12,914 nt of DNA from an uncultured Bacilli bacterium (GTDB lineage Bacteria > Bacillota_I > Bacilli_A > RF39 > UBA660). The position numbers and the translations under genes are program-made. The stretch is taken from positions 1-12,914 of the forward strand of contig CAJUGE010000075.1 in NCBI GenBank assembly GCA_910586295.1. The letters are read 5' to 3'. Each line of letters opens with the position of its first letter. Position 1 is the stretch's first letter. Below the pieces are notes generated by a model. That model made no database searches. It was not told the origin of the DNA and worked only from the letters and a program-made list of their open reading frames with translations. Positions 6,758-12,914 of the stretch are shown here, piece by piece.

Positions 6758-7012
6758 TTATTTTCTGTTTAATGTTAATACTTGTAATTCTTGTTCATTA
6801 AATAATTTTTCATATAATTCTTCTGATATTTCTAGATTTGAGTTTTCTTTTAAGTCATTTTTTAATGTTTCTGTACTATCTGCTATTAATAATTCTTCTA
6901 TGTTTGTTACAGAATAAAATTGCGAATTTGTTTCTTTTTGTTGCTTTTCGTTTGCACAACTAGTTAGTATTATACTCGCTACTGCTAGTATGGCTATTAA
7001 TCTTTTTTTCAT
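6758..7012 (-). CDS. Small lipoprotein
   Basis: This 84-residue protein has a clear lipoprotein signal: MKKR, a hydrophobic core, and the lipobox LTSC with Cys19 as the lipidated residue. After cleavage about 66 residues remain, acidic and helical (SVTNIEELLIADSTETLKNDLKENSNLEISEELYEKLFNEQELQ), with no recognisable domain. A strong GAGGTG lies 8 nt before the ATG, and a consensus promoter lies just upstream. It is the first gene of a two-gene unit with the unrecognised anchored protein downstream. A small membrane-tethered partner for that protein is a reasonable guess, but nothing in the sequence names its function. Confidence 0.8.
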   Translation of the reverse strand: MKKRLIAILAVASIILTSCANEKQQKETNSQFYSVTNIEELLIADSTETLKNDLKENSNLEISEELYEKLFNEQELQVLTLNRK

Positions 7013-7038
7013 CTCTTTTTCACCTCACGCGAAGGTTT

Positions 7039-7068
7039 ATTTTATCATATTTTATTTTAATTTGTCAA
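7039..7068 (-). promoter_or_regulatory. Promoter of the lipoprotein operon
   Basis: TTGACA (7068-7063) is followed after 18 nt by TAAAAT (7044-7039); GATAAA at 16 nt is the alternative -10. The mRNA would start around 7032, giving a leader of about 20 nt that contains the GAGGTG binding site. Confidence 0.7.
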
Positions 7069-7093
7069 ACCGTTTTGTATGAAATTATGCATT

Positions 7094-8062
7094 TTAAACA
7101 AGCTTTTGTGGTTTTTTTATTAATTTTGTAAATTCTAAGTCCATATTGTTAGTTATTTCAAATGAGTTTTCTATTCCTCTTTCGTATAGTTTGTCTAGTA
7201 AATATATTATTCCATTTTCTTGTATGTCCAGTATGCTGTCTTCTGTTATTTCTAGAAATTCTATTATTTGCTTAGCAAAATTTTGGTATGCTCCTATTTT
7301 ATAATTTTCCTTGTTGTTTTTAGCTGTAAATAAATCAGTTATCCCTTCTAATGCTGCGCTTAGGCAAAATTTTATTGTTATTTTATTTTCTTCTATTTGG
7401 GGTATGGCAATTGATATTGTTTTATGTATTAAAGTATTTTCATCTATATAAATGTAACATTCAGTAAATAAATGTGAGAGTTCATGTTCAAATGTTTTTT
7501 CTTTTATTTCATTTATGTATATTATTTTGTGGTTTTTAGCATCAAACCTGGCTACTATGTTTTCTCCTACCATTTTTAATTCTTCTTTTGTTACTTTGTC
7601 TATTTCTAATTTTTCAAGGTTGTAATAAAATACACTTAAATCTACATTAGGTGTTTGTTCTTTTATTTTGTTTATGTAATTTTTTATTTTATTTTTGAAT
7701 TCTTCTGTTATTTTTTCGTTCTTTTCTATTACTTTGTAGACGTCTTCAAATGTTGGTACTTTGTCTTTTAGGTATTCTCTAAATTCATCATTACTATATA
7801 TTATTATATTTTTAATTTTTCCTTTTATATATGACTTTACATATAAAGTTCCACATTTTAATCTTTCTGTTTCTATTCTATGTTTTTTTAAATATTCTTC
7901 TGTTTCGTTTAAGACATTTATATAAGTTTGATTGCTTTCTCCTTGATATTTTGTTTCTTTTGCTTTTACACTTCCTGTTGCTAATCCTAATACCAAAATT
8001 ATTGATAGTATTTTTCTAACATATGTTAGGTATTTTTTTTGTTCTTTTATTTTGTTTGTCAT
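7094..8062 (-). CDS. Putative exported zinc metallopeptidase (HELSH)
   Basis: The 322-residue protein has a basic N-terminus and a hydrophobic segment (residues 17-34) ending in VKAKE, consistent with a signal peptide. The middle (about 45-165) is Lys/Glu-rich and helical. A zincin motif EHELSHLF gives His193, Glu194 and His197 as two zinc ligands and the general base. Glu239 in AALEGITDLF, 42 residues further, is a good candidate for the third ligand of a gluzincin. Flanking features (IIYINEIKEKTFEHEL) resemble the strand before the active helix in such enzymes. I cannot name the family. An excellent GGGAGG site lies 8 nt before the ATG. The gene sits between the prepilin gene and the lipoprotein operon on the same strand, so a role in processing surface or pilus proteins is possible but only inferred from position. 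Confidence 0.7.
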   Translation of the reverse strand: MTNKIKEQKKYLTYVRKILSIILVLGLATGSVKAKETKYQGESNQTYINVLNETEEYLKKHRIETERLKCGTLYVKSYIKGKIKNIIIYSNDEFREYLKDKVPTFEDVYKVIEKNEKITEEFKNKIKNYINKIKEQTPNVDLSVFYYNLEKLEIDKVTKEELKMVGENIVARFDAKNHKIIYINEIKEKTFEHELSHLFTECYIYIDENTLIHKTISIAIPQIEENKITIKFCLSAALEGITDLFTAKNNKENYKIGAYQNFAKQIIEFLEITEDSILDIQENGIIYLLDKLYERGIENSFEITNNMDLEFTKLIKKPQKLV

Positions 8063-8148
8063 ATTTTTTCCTCCCTACTTCTTTATTCGACACTTAGTGA
8101 GGAAAACACTTTTATTTTTTTTATAATTAAAAAAAAGCGTACAATTAA

Positions 8149-8178
8149 GTAAACTTTTCTTTGTTTTTTTGTAAACTT
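8149..8178. repeat. Two direct GTAAACTT repeats between prepilin and metallopeptidase genes
   Basis: GTAAACTT occurs at 8149-8156 and 8171-8178, one pitch of 22 bp apart, which places both on the same face of the helix. They lie upstream of the metallopeptidase gene and touch the prepilin stop codon. This spacing suits a dimeric regulator, but no regulator is identified. Confidence 0.35.
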
Positions 8179-8543
8179 TACTCTATTATTTGGGCTTGTA
8201 TTTCATTATTTTTATATGTTAGACATATTCCCATGTTGTTCATCGATTCTCCAGTCAGTGGATTTTCAAAATTGTATCCGTTTTTATCGTCTCCATCAAG
8301 ATAGTCAAGGTTTATTAGCGCGCCTATGGTTATATTGGTGCAGCTGTCACTAAGCTTATCTACGTTATCGTTACCATATCTATATGCCGCTGATAACGCT
8401 AGATTAATTTTAGAATTATATAGTTTTTCTTTTGACGAGTCGCCTAAATTAATAAGTCTTGGCATTACAAATACCGCAATTAATAAAATCAATACTATGC
8501 TTATACAAAGTTCTACTAATGTAAACCCTTTTTTATTTTTCAT
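8178..8543 (-). CDS. Type IV prepilin-like (pseudopilin) protein
   Basis: From ATG 8543 the protein is 121 residues and opens with a class III signal, MKNKKG, then FTLVELCISIVLILLIAVFV. A prepilin peptidase would cut after Gly6, leaving Phe1 and Glu5 of the mature 115-residue pilin and a single N-terminal membrane helix. The soluble part has two cysteines that could form a disulfide and an NPLTGESMNN loop. The frame is open further upstream, to 8600, but that extension would bury the signal behind 19 basic residues and has no binding site. GTGGGTG lies 5 nt before ATG 8543. It is divergent from a secretion ATPase gene, so it is probably a subunit of the same pilus or secretion machine. Whether it is a major or minor pilin cannot be told. 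Confidence 0.88.
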   Translation of the reverse strand: MKNKKGFTLVELCISIVLILLIAVFVMPRLINLGDSSKEKLYNSKINLALSAAYRYGNDNVDKLSDSCTNITIGALINLDYLDGDDKNGYNFENPLTGESMNNMGICLTYKNNEIQAQIIE

Positions 8544-8571
8544 TCTTACACCCACTATTCTTAATATATAT

Positions 8572-8600
8572 ATTTTATAACATCTTCTTACTTTACTCAA
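8572..8600 (-). promoter_or_regulatory. Promoter of the prepilin gene
   Basis: TTGAGT (8600-8595), a 17-nt spacer and TAAAAT (8577-8572) point toward the prepilin gene, with a start expected near 8565. Confidence 0.55.
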
Positions 8601-8628
8601 GTGGCAAATTAATTCTTGTAAGTAAAGT
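8587..8628. repeat. Inverted repeat between the divergent pilus promoters
   Basis: ACTTTACT (8590-8597) and AGTAAAGT (8621-8628) are perfect inverted copies 31 bp apart, about three helical turns. Both arms are also flanked by CTTG/CAAG. Each arm overlaps the -35/spacer part of one of the two divergent promoters, so a single regulator could control the prepilin and ATPase genes together. Confidence 0.5.
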
Positions 8629-8644
8629 TATTTTATTATATAAT
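8616..8644 (+). promoter_or_regulatory. Promoter of the secretion ATPase gene
   Basis: TTGTAA (8616-8621), a 17-nt spacer and a perfect TATAAT (8639-8644) precede the ATPase start codon by 28 nt, giving a short leader with GTGGGT as a weak binding site. Confidence 0.75.
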
Positions 8645-8672
8645 TACTATAGAATAAGAAAGTGGGTAAGAT

Positions 8673-10217
8673 ATGAAAGAATTTGATTTTGAGAAAATCC
8701 CTATTGTTGAGATTGCTAATGAAATAATAATAGATGCGGTTAATAAAGGTGCTAGTGATATTCACTTTGACCCTTCTAAGGATATAATAAAGATAAGATT
8801 TAGAATAGATGGCATTTTATCTGATTATGGTATTGTTCCTAGTAAGTATAAAAGAAATATGATTAGTCGTATTAAGATGATTGCTGGGATGAATATTATG
8901 GAAACTCGTCTTCCTCAAGATGGTGCGATTAAGAGTAAAATTGGTGATAGGCTTTTAGACCTTCGTGTTTCTACTCTTCCAACTAATAATGCAGAGAAAA
9001 TAGTTATTCGTATATTGGATTATTCAATGAGTCTTGCTGGACTTGATAATTTAGGTTTTAGCAAAGAAAGTATGGAAAAGATAAATAAGTTAATAAGAGT
9101 ACCTAATGGTATAATATTAGTTACGGGTGCTACTGGTACTGGTAAGTCTACTACTCTTTACTCTATTCTTCAGAAGTTAAATACAGAGGATGTTAACATT
9201 ATTACAGTTGAAGATCCAGTTGAAATGGATATTGCTGGTATAAATCAAGTACAGACTCAAACAGAAATAGGACTTAGCTTTGCTACAATTCTTAGAAGTA
9301 TTTTGAGACAAGATCCTAATATTATAATGATTGGCGAAATACGTGATGATGAGACTGCTAGAATTGCAGTTCGTGCTTCTATTACTGGACACTTAGTATT
9401 AAGTACACTTCATACAAATAACTCACTTAATACAATTGAGCGTCTTACTGATATGGATGTTGAAAGATATTTACTTGGTAGTTCTTTAGAGGGAATTATT
9501 TCTCAAAGACTTGCTAGACAAGTATGTAGTGAGTGTCGAGTTAAACGTGCGACTACTGATTATGAAAAAGATGTGTTTAAAACAGTATTAGGAAAAGATG
9601 TACAAGAGATGTATGTTGCTAATAAAGAAGGATGTCCTAGATGTAATCATGGTTATAAGGGAAGGCTTGCTATTTTAGAAGTTCTTGTTATGAATGATAA
9701 GATAAAGGACGCTATTACTAGAGGTGCTAATAAGCATGAGTTAAAAGAACTTGTTTATACTGGTGATGTTATTACTCTACTTCAAGATGGTCTTAATAAA
9801 GTTATTCTTGGGGAAACTACTTTTGAAGAGATACTTAAGATAGTTGATTTAGAGAATGATATGACAACTTATAAAGAGGATAATTTGAAAGCTAATTTGA
9901 GAATAGCGCAGAATGTTCAAAAAAGTGAAGAACAAAAGCGTAAGGAAGAAATTCTAAGTAAGCAAAATGCTATGGCTAATCCTGGTGCTTCTGTAAACAA
10001 CAATACTAGTTCACTAAATAACAGTGTTCCAGTATTTAGTGTAAATCAACCTGTTAATCCAGCTCCTAATGTTGTTCCTCAAGCGCAGATACCTCCAGTA
10101 CAAAATCCATCACCTATAGTTACAGAAAGGCCAGTGTTTGAACATAATGTTACACCTAAGAACTCACCTATAACTGTTATGGCTGATCCTAGCGTGTTAG
10201 AAACTATTGAGCTTTAG
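8673..10217 (+). CDS. GspE/PilB-family secretion ATPase with Asn/Pro-rich C-terminal tail
   Basis: This hexameric cytoplasmic ATPase powers pilus assembly or type II-like secretion. The 514-residue protein starts directly with the N2-like domain (residues 10-110, NKGASDIHFDP), without the extra N1 domain of long PilB/GspE forms, as in ComGA. The motor domain has Walker A GATGTGKST (152-160), Asp box TVEDPVE (178-184), Walker B IIMIGEIRD with Glu222, and His box GHLVLSTLHTNN (239-250). The four zinc cysteines are C285-x2-C288 and C321-x2-C324, as in assembly (not retraction) ATPases. Residues 395-430 form a charged helix, and about 434-514 are low-complexity, rich in Asn, Pro and Val, which is unusual. 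The gene stands alone: the next gene is convergent, and no gspF/pilC or prepilin peptidase gene is visible. Its mates, apart from the divergent prepilin, must be elsewhere. Confidence 0.93.
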   Translation: MKEFDFEKIPIVEIANEIIIDAVNKGASDIHFDPSKDIIKIRFRIDGILSDYGIVPSKYKRNMISRIKMIAGMNIMETRLPQDGAIKSKIGDRLLDLRVSTLPTNNAEKIVIRILDYSMSLAGLDNLGFSKESMEKINKLIRVPNGIILVTGATGTGKSTTLYSILQKLNTEDVNIITVEDPVEMDIAGINQVQTQTEIGLSFATILRSILRQDPNIIMIGEIRDDETARIAVRASITGHLVLSTLHTNNSLNTIERLTDMDVERYLLGSSLEGIISQRLARQVCSECRVKRATTDYEKDVFKTVLGKDVQEMYVANKEGCPRCNHGYKGRLAILEVLVMNDKIKDAITRGANKHELKELVYTGDVITLLQDGLNKVILGETTFEEILKIVDLENDMTTYKEDNLKANLRIAQNVQKSEEQKRKEEILSKQNAMANPGASVNNNTSSLNNSVPVFSVNQPVNPAPNVVPQAQIPPVQNPSPIVTERPVFEHNVTPKNSPITVMADPSVLETIEL

Positions 10218-10259
10218 CTATCTCTACTTTTTATTTATATTTAGACTTCTATGCAAATT

Positions 10260-10286
10260 AAAAAACACTATTCAGTGTCTTTTTTT
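10260..10286. terminator. Bidirectional terminator between the ATPase and muramidase genes
   Basis: The stem ACACT/AGTGT (10265-10269 with 10274-10278) has a 4-nt loop, with six A before it and seven T (10280-10286) after it, so it can end both convergent transcripts. The muramidase stop codon lies within the hairpin. Confidence 0.8.
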
Positions 10287-11503
10287 GTATTTTTAAATCT
10301 TACATTTATATCTACATATCCATCTATTCCATCAATTCTTCCATCACTACACATCTGCCAGTACACATAATCTCCTTTATAACTACTACGTTCTAGGTTT
10401 GGTGTATAGTGGGCTAGCCATACTGGGTGATTAAGTTTCATCCATATTTCTTCTAGGTATGCTTTGCTACTATAGAGTAGACTGTCATATCCTTTATCTT
10501 TAAAGTAATCTAAGAATGCATTTCCCATTTCTGTGAGTTCATAAAAACTTAAATTATAATCATTATAGTCGGACCAGTCTTCCCAGTCAAATACTACTGG
10601 TAAATCAATATCATAGTCTTTTATTTGTTTATATACCCACTGTGCATCTTTTAGGGCACTTTCTTTACTATTAGCATAACTAAAGAAGTATACCCCTACT
10701 TTAATGCCTACTCTTTTGGCATTTTCAATGTTAAACTTAAAACTTTTGTCAAGGAAATAGTCTCCATTTGTACCTTTTGTGCCACCCACCCTTAAGAATA
10801 CAAATTCTACACCTGCGTTTTTTAGTTTGTCAAAATCTGGTTCGTCTTGCCATTCAGATATATCTAGACCTATTTCAGTATCACTGGTTTTAAACTCGTT
10901 GACTACATCTTCAAAAGGTATGTATGATTCTTCGTAGTTAGTGTTATTATTAGAACTTCCTCCTGTAGATGGCTTTACAACATTTAAATTAAATGGATAA
11001 GTCGCTGTGTTACCGCTAGTGTCTGTTGCTTTAAAAACTAAAGGGTAAGTTCCTGCTTTATTAGTATCGTAGTCCCCTTCTACTGTGCATGTCGGATTAC
11101 TATCTGTGTCATCTCCACACATTATTCTATCGTATTGAAACTCTTTTCCTTCAGTAACTGTGTAACTACTTCCTAGCCAAACTACTGGTGGTGTGTTATC
11201 AATTATGTTTATTTTATAAGAATATTTAAGTAGTATTCCATCTTCATTTTTAAATTTAAAGTCAACTTCTTTTTCTCCAAGTTCATTTGTATCAATTTCG
11301 AAATCATCTTGTATATCACCATTAATACTTACTATAAAATCCGAAACTTTTGCTTCGCTCAGAAATGGTACATCTAAATTTTCTTTTAGTGTTATTTCTA
11401 TTTTTGCATTTACTATTTTATTATGCAAGTCCATAAGTACAAAACCCATTACTAAACAAAATATAATTAGCAGGCTTATTAATATCATTAAAAATTTTTT
11501 CAT
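10268..11503 (-). CDS. Membrane-anchored GH25 muramidase with an Ig-like domain
   Basis: The 411-residue protein has an N-terminal hydrophobic segment (4-24) that fits a membrane anchor or uncleaved signal. Then come a domain (about 30-102), an Ig-like/DUF5011-type domain (about 103-176, with DNTPPVV and KATDTSGNTATYPF), a Gly/Ser/Asn-rich linker (178-190) and a C-terminal glycoside hydrolase 25 domain (about 208-405). GH25 enzymes cut the MurNAc-GlcNAc bond of peptidoglycan. The catalytic set is present: Asp214 in GLDISEWQ and Asp306 with Glu308 in FDWEDW. YWQMCSDGRIDGIDGYVDIN at the end matches the family. A perfect AAGGAG precedes the ATG. It is monocistronic and convergent with the secretion ATPase gene. 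It is likely a housekeeping cell-wall remodelling enzyme held at the cell surface; a phage endolysin is unlikely given the anchor and the lack of phage neighbours. Confidence 0.92.
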   Translation of the reverse strand: MKKFLMILISLLIIFCLVMGFVLMDLHNKIVNAKIEITLKENLDVPFLSEAKVSDFIVSINGDIQDDFEIDTNELGEKEVDFKFKNEDGILLKYSYKINIIDNTPPVVWLGSSYTVTEGKEFQYDRIMCGDDTDSNPTCTVEGDYDTNKAGTYPLVFKATDTSGNTATYPFNLNVVKPSTGGSSNNNTNYEESYIPFEDVVNEFKTSDTEIGLDISEWQDEPDFDKLKNAGVEFVFLRVGGTKGTNGDYFLDKSFKFNIENAKRVGIKVGVYFFSYANSKESALKDAQWVYKQIKDYDIDLPVVFDWEDWSDYNDYNLSFYELTEMGNAFLDYFKDKGYDSLLYSSKAYLEEIWMKLNHPVWLAHYTPNLERSSYKGDYVYWQMCSDGRIDGIDGYVDINVRFKNTKKDTE

Positions 11504-11881
11504 CTTTTACTCCTTTAAATTATGTTAATTCCTCTTGTAAGTATATTTTATCATTTATTAGAGTTATTTTCATTAGTTTTCTTATCTTTTACAGTTTGCT
11601 ATACTATAAAATACGAAGATAGATTCCTTTTATTTAATGGATTTGGAACATATTTTAGAAGAATTCGCTAGTTTCATTGAATAATGATAGTATTTTAGAA
11701 ATTCCTAGTTGTATGGCATAATAGTAAGAAGATAGTTCTTTTTCGTTCTTTATTAGACGCAGAAGTTAATAGTATATAAACTGCATCTATATAAAGTATC
11801 TTTCTCGCCTAGCTTTATTCCTAAGTCAAGAAATAATTTTTTATTCACAGGCTTACATTAATAAATTACTATTATTAATTA
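11504..11881. other. Gap with gene relics and no intact gene
   Basis: On the plus strand the sequence reads in short, frame-broken pieces that look like protein: MDLEHILEEFASFIE (11637-11684, then stops), NNDSILEIPSCMA in another frame, and KKIVLFRSLLDAEVNSI after it. On the minus strand a GTG-started 31-codon piece (11848-11753) contains KLFLDLGIKLGEKDTLYRC but lacks a binding site. This pattern suits one or two decayed genes. A TATACTATAAAAT at about 11600 looks like a plus-strand -10, with no good -35. I see no RNA gene here. Confidence 0.4.
11651..11710 (+). repeat. Imperfect direct repeat TATTTTAGAA..ATTC..CTAGTT
   Basis: A 23-bp unit at 11651-11673 and a 20-bp unit at 11691-11710 share all 20 bases of the shorter one, apart from insertions of 2 and 1 nt in the first. 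They start 40 bp apart within the relic region. Confidence 0.45.
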
Positions 11882-11965
11882 TTAGATGTACTCTAATGGA
11901 TAATAATCTTTATCTCTTGCATATCTTTCTAATAGTTTTAAGTCTTGTAACATTTTATTTGACAT
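11882..11965 (-). CDS. Small ORF of 27 codons downstream of the PD-(D/E)XK gene
   Basis: ATG 11965 has an excellent AGGAGG 8 nt upstream and opens a 27-residue frame, MSNKMLQDLKLLERYARDKD followed by YYPLEYI, ending in TAA. It begins only 12 nt after the stop codon of the AAA-ATPase-like/PD-(D/E)XK gene, so it would be co-transcribed with it. The peptide is amphipathic, with a helical first half and a tyrosine-rich end, and has no known motif. It could be a genuine small protein or the surviving start of a longer gene that decayed into the gap beyond. The binding site and spacing favour translation. Confidence 0.5.
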   Translation of the reverse strand: MSNKMLQDLKLLERYARDKDYYPLEYI

Positions 11966-11977
11966 AACTGTTTCCTC

Positions 11978-12914
11978 CTATATCTCAGTTAATGTTTTTA
12001 GTTCGTTTCCTACAAATATTACTACATATTTCTTTAAATTTTCTTTATCTATTCTATCATCTTTGCTGTACTCTTCTATCTGTTTTTTTGCTTCTTCTTT
12101 CTTGCTTTCTAATAAAATGTCATTATAGTCACTCTTCTTTATATATTTAAGTTCTATCATTATTTCGTATTTTATCTTCTCTCTTTTACCTTTCATGTAT
12201 ATGTCTATGTATCCATTACTACAAGGGTATTCTGTATAAACACTAACTACTGGATTGTTTGCTAATAATGCGAAGTATAATTCTTGTATGTATCTTTCAT
12301 CAAACTTTATAAACATTCTATTATCTAGCGATTCTAATATGTTTTCTATATAGTTAGTTAATTTATCTATTCTACCACTTAGTAATATCTCTCTTAATCC
12401 TTCATTTATTATTGTTGTATCTATTTCTACATTTTCATCTCTAATTAACTTTATGAAGTAATTTCCATATGTCTCTTTCATTACTAGGTTAGGTATTTTA
12501 AATATTATCTGTCCTGTTATGTCACTTGTCTTTATTGTTAAATATCCAAAGTAATATAATAAACTTATTATATCATCTCTTACGAAATCTTCTGCTAAGT
12601 TAAACTGTGTCTTAAGTATTCCTGTTATCTCCCCATTATCTAATATATCGCTTATTATTTCTTTATAAAACTTATTATCTTGTAATCTAAGTAAGTTATC
12701 TATCTTCCCATAGTTTACTACTATATTATTATCATAAAGTTTCTTTGGTATTTGCTTATCTCTAATATATTCGCTTAAAAAGTACATTACTAATGTTGCA
12801 TTAAATATTCTTTCATCTGTATTTTCACTAAATCTATATCCATCATATTGAGATATCATTAGATTAAATACTTTATCCTGTTCTTCTTTACTTAAATTTA
12901 ACTCTTTAAATAAC
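11978..12914 (-). CDS. AAA-ATPase-like / PD-(D/E)XK nuclease-superfamily protein (partial, N-terminus outside window)
   Basis: The frame stays open from the right edge to TAG 11980-11978, with 311 visible residues. The ATG at 12859 is internal, because the 18 codons before it (LFKELNLSKEEQDKVFNL) join smoothly to MISQYDGYRF. YDGYRF followed by a NATLVMYFLSEY segment is typical of the end of the AAA-ATPase-like domain (PF09820-type). The C-terminal part fits the PDDEXK_9 nuclease-like domain (PF08011-type). Counting from ATG 12859, Asp219 in NGYIDIY, Glu236-Leu-Lys238 in IELKY and Gln260 in KKQIEEY give the D-ExK-Q pattern. About 200-250 N-terminal residues, including the P-loop, should lie beyond the window. 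These proteins occur in many copies in gut anaerobes. Their function is unknown, with links to mobile DNA or defence only suggested. Confidence 0.82.
   Translation of the reverse strand, partial: LFKELNLSKEEQDKVFNLMISQYDGYRFSENTDERIFNATLVMYFLSEYIRDKQIPKKLYDNNIVVNYGKIDNLLRLQDNKFYKEIISDILDNGEITGILKTQFNLAEDFVRDDIISLLYYFGYLTIKTSDITGQIIFKIPNLVMKETYGNYFIKLIRDENVEIDTTIINEGLREILLSGRIDKLTNYIENILESLDNRMFIKFDERYIQELYFALLANNPVVSVYTEYPCSNGYIDIYMKGKREKIKYEIMIELKYIKKSDYNDILLESKKEEAKKQIEEYSKDDRIDKENLKKYVVIFVGNELKTLTEI

Noticed and set aside
7831..8019. Very hydrophobic 62-codon plus-strand frame resembling a membrane protein
   Set aside because: It is antisense to the metallopeptidase gene. The Leu/Phe richness is what Lys/Glu codons give on the other strand.
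9177..9392. 71-codon minus-strand frame inside the secretion ATPase
   Set aside because: It is the shadow of the Walker B and His box region and has no start signal.
1..12914. CRISPR array, tRNA, rRNA or classical riboswitch
   Set aside because: I saw no regularly spaced repeats, no cloverleaf with a CCA-type end and no known riboswitch core on either strand.

Overview
The window is very AT-rich, with A/T-biased codon use, strong AGGAGG-type ribosome binding sites and TTGACA/TATAAT-type promoters. It carries a lipoprotein with a Gram-positive style lipobox, a membrane-anchored GH25 muramidase, and an AAA-ATPase-like/PD-(D/E)XK protein of a family common in anaerobic gut bacteria. Together these suggest an anaerobic low-GC Bacillota, probably an uncultured gut Clostridia or Bacilli lineage. 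UGA is used as a stop, so the standard bacterial code fits. The genus cannot be told from the sequence.

Layout. (1) 1-1364 looks like decaying mobile or plasmid-derived DNA. It has the end of an IS256-like insertion sequence, a ParB-like partition gene cut off by that end and split into two frames, and upstream of it a frameshifted XRE-type regulator that overlaps parB. The parB split sits exactly on an A-AAA-AAG heptamer followed by a hairpin, so it may be programmed -1 frameshifting rather than damage. (2) 1365-5986 is ordinary chromosome on the minus strand: pyruvate phosphate dikinase (ppdK), thymidine kinase (tdk) and a XerC/XerD-type tyrosine recombinase. Each has its own recognisable promoter, and ppdK and tdk have their own terminators. 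The ppdK ribosome binding site is matched by a perfect 10-bp inverted repeat that lies inside its own promoter. The recombinase gene appears to be transcribed as a leaderless mRNA. (3) 6068-8543 holds four exported proteins on the minus strand: an unrecognised anchored protein, a small lipoprotein, a HELSH-type putative metallopeptidase and a type IV prepilin-like protein. (4) Divergent from the prepilin is a GspE/PilB-type secretion ATPase on the plus strand, with a compact N-terminus and a long Asn/Pro/Val-rich C-terminal tail. A 130-bp divergent promoter region with an inverted repeat joins the two genes. No inner-membrane GspF/PilC or prepilin peptidase gene is in the window. (5) 10268-12914 holds a membrane-anchored GH25 muramidase (minus), a gap with gene relics and a repeated motif, a 27-codon ORF with a strong ribosome binding site, and the C-terminal part of the AAA-ATPase-like/PD-(D/E)XK protein, which runs off the right edge.

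How the parts may work together. The prepilin and ATPase very probably belong to one type IV pilus or type II secretion-like machine, given their divergent shared control region. The neighbouring metallopeptidase, lipoprotein, anchored protein and muramidase all act at or outside the membrane and could be linked to it, but that is inference from position. ppdK, tdk and the recombinase are housekeeping genes with separate control.
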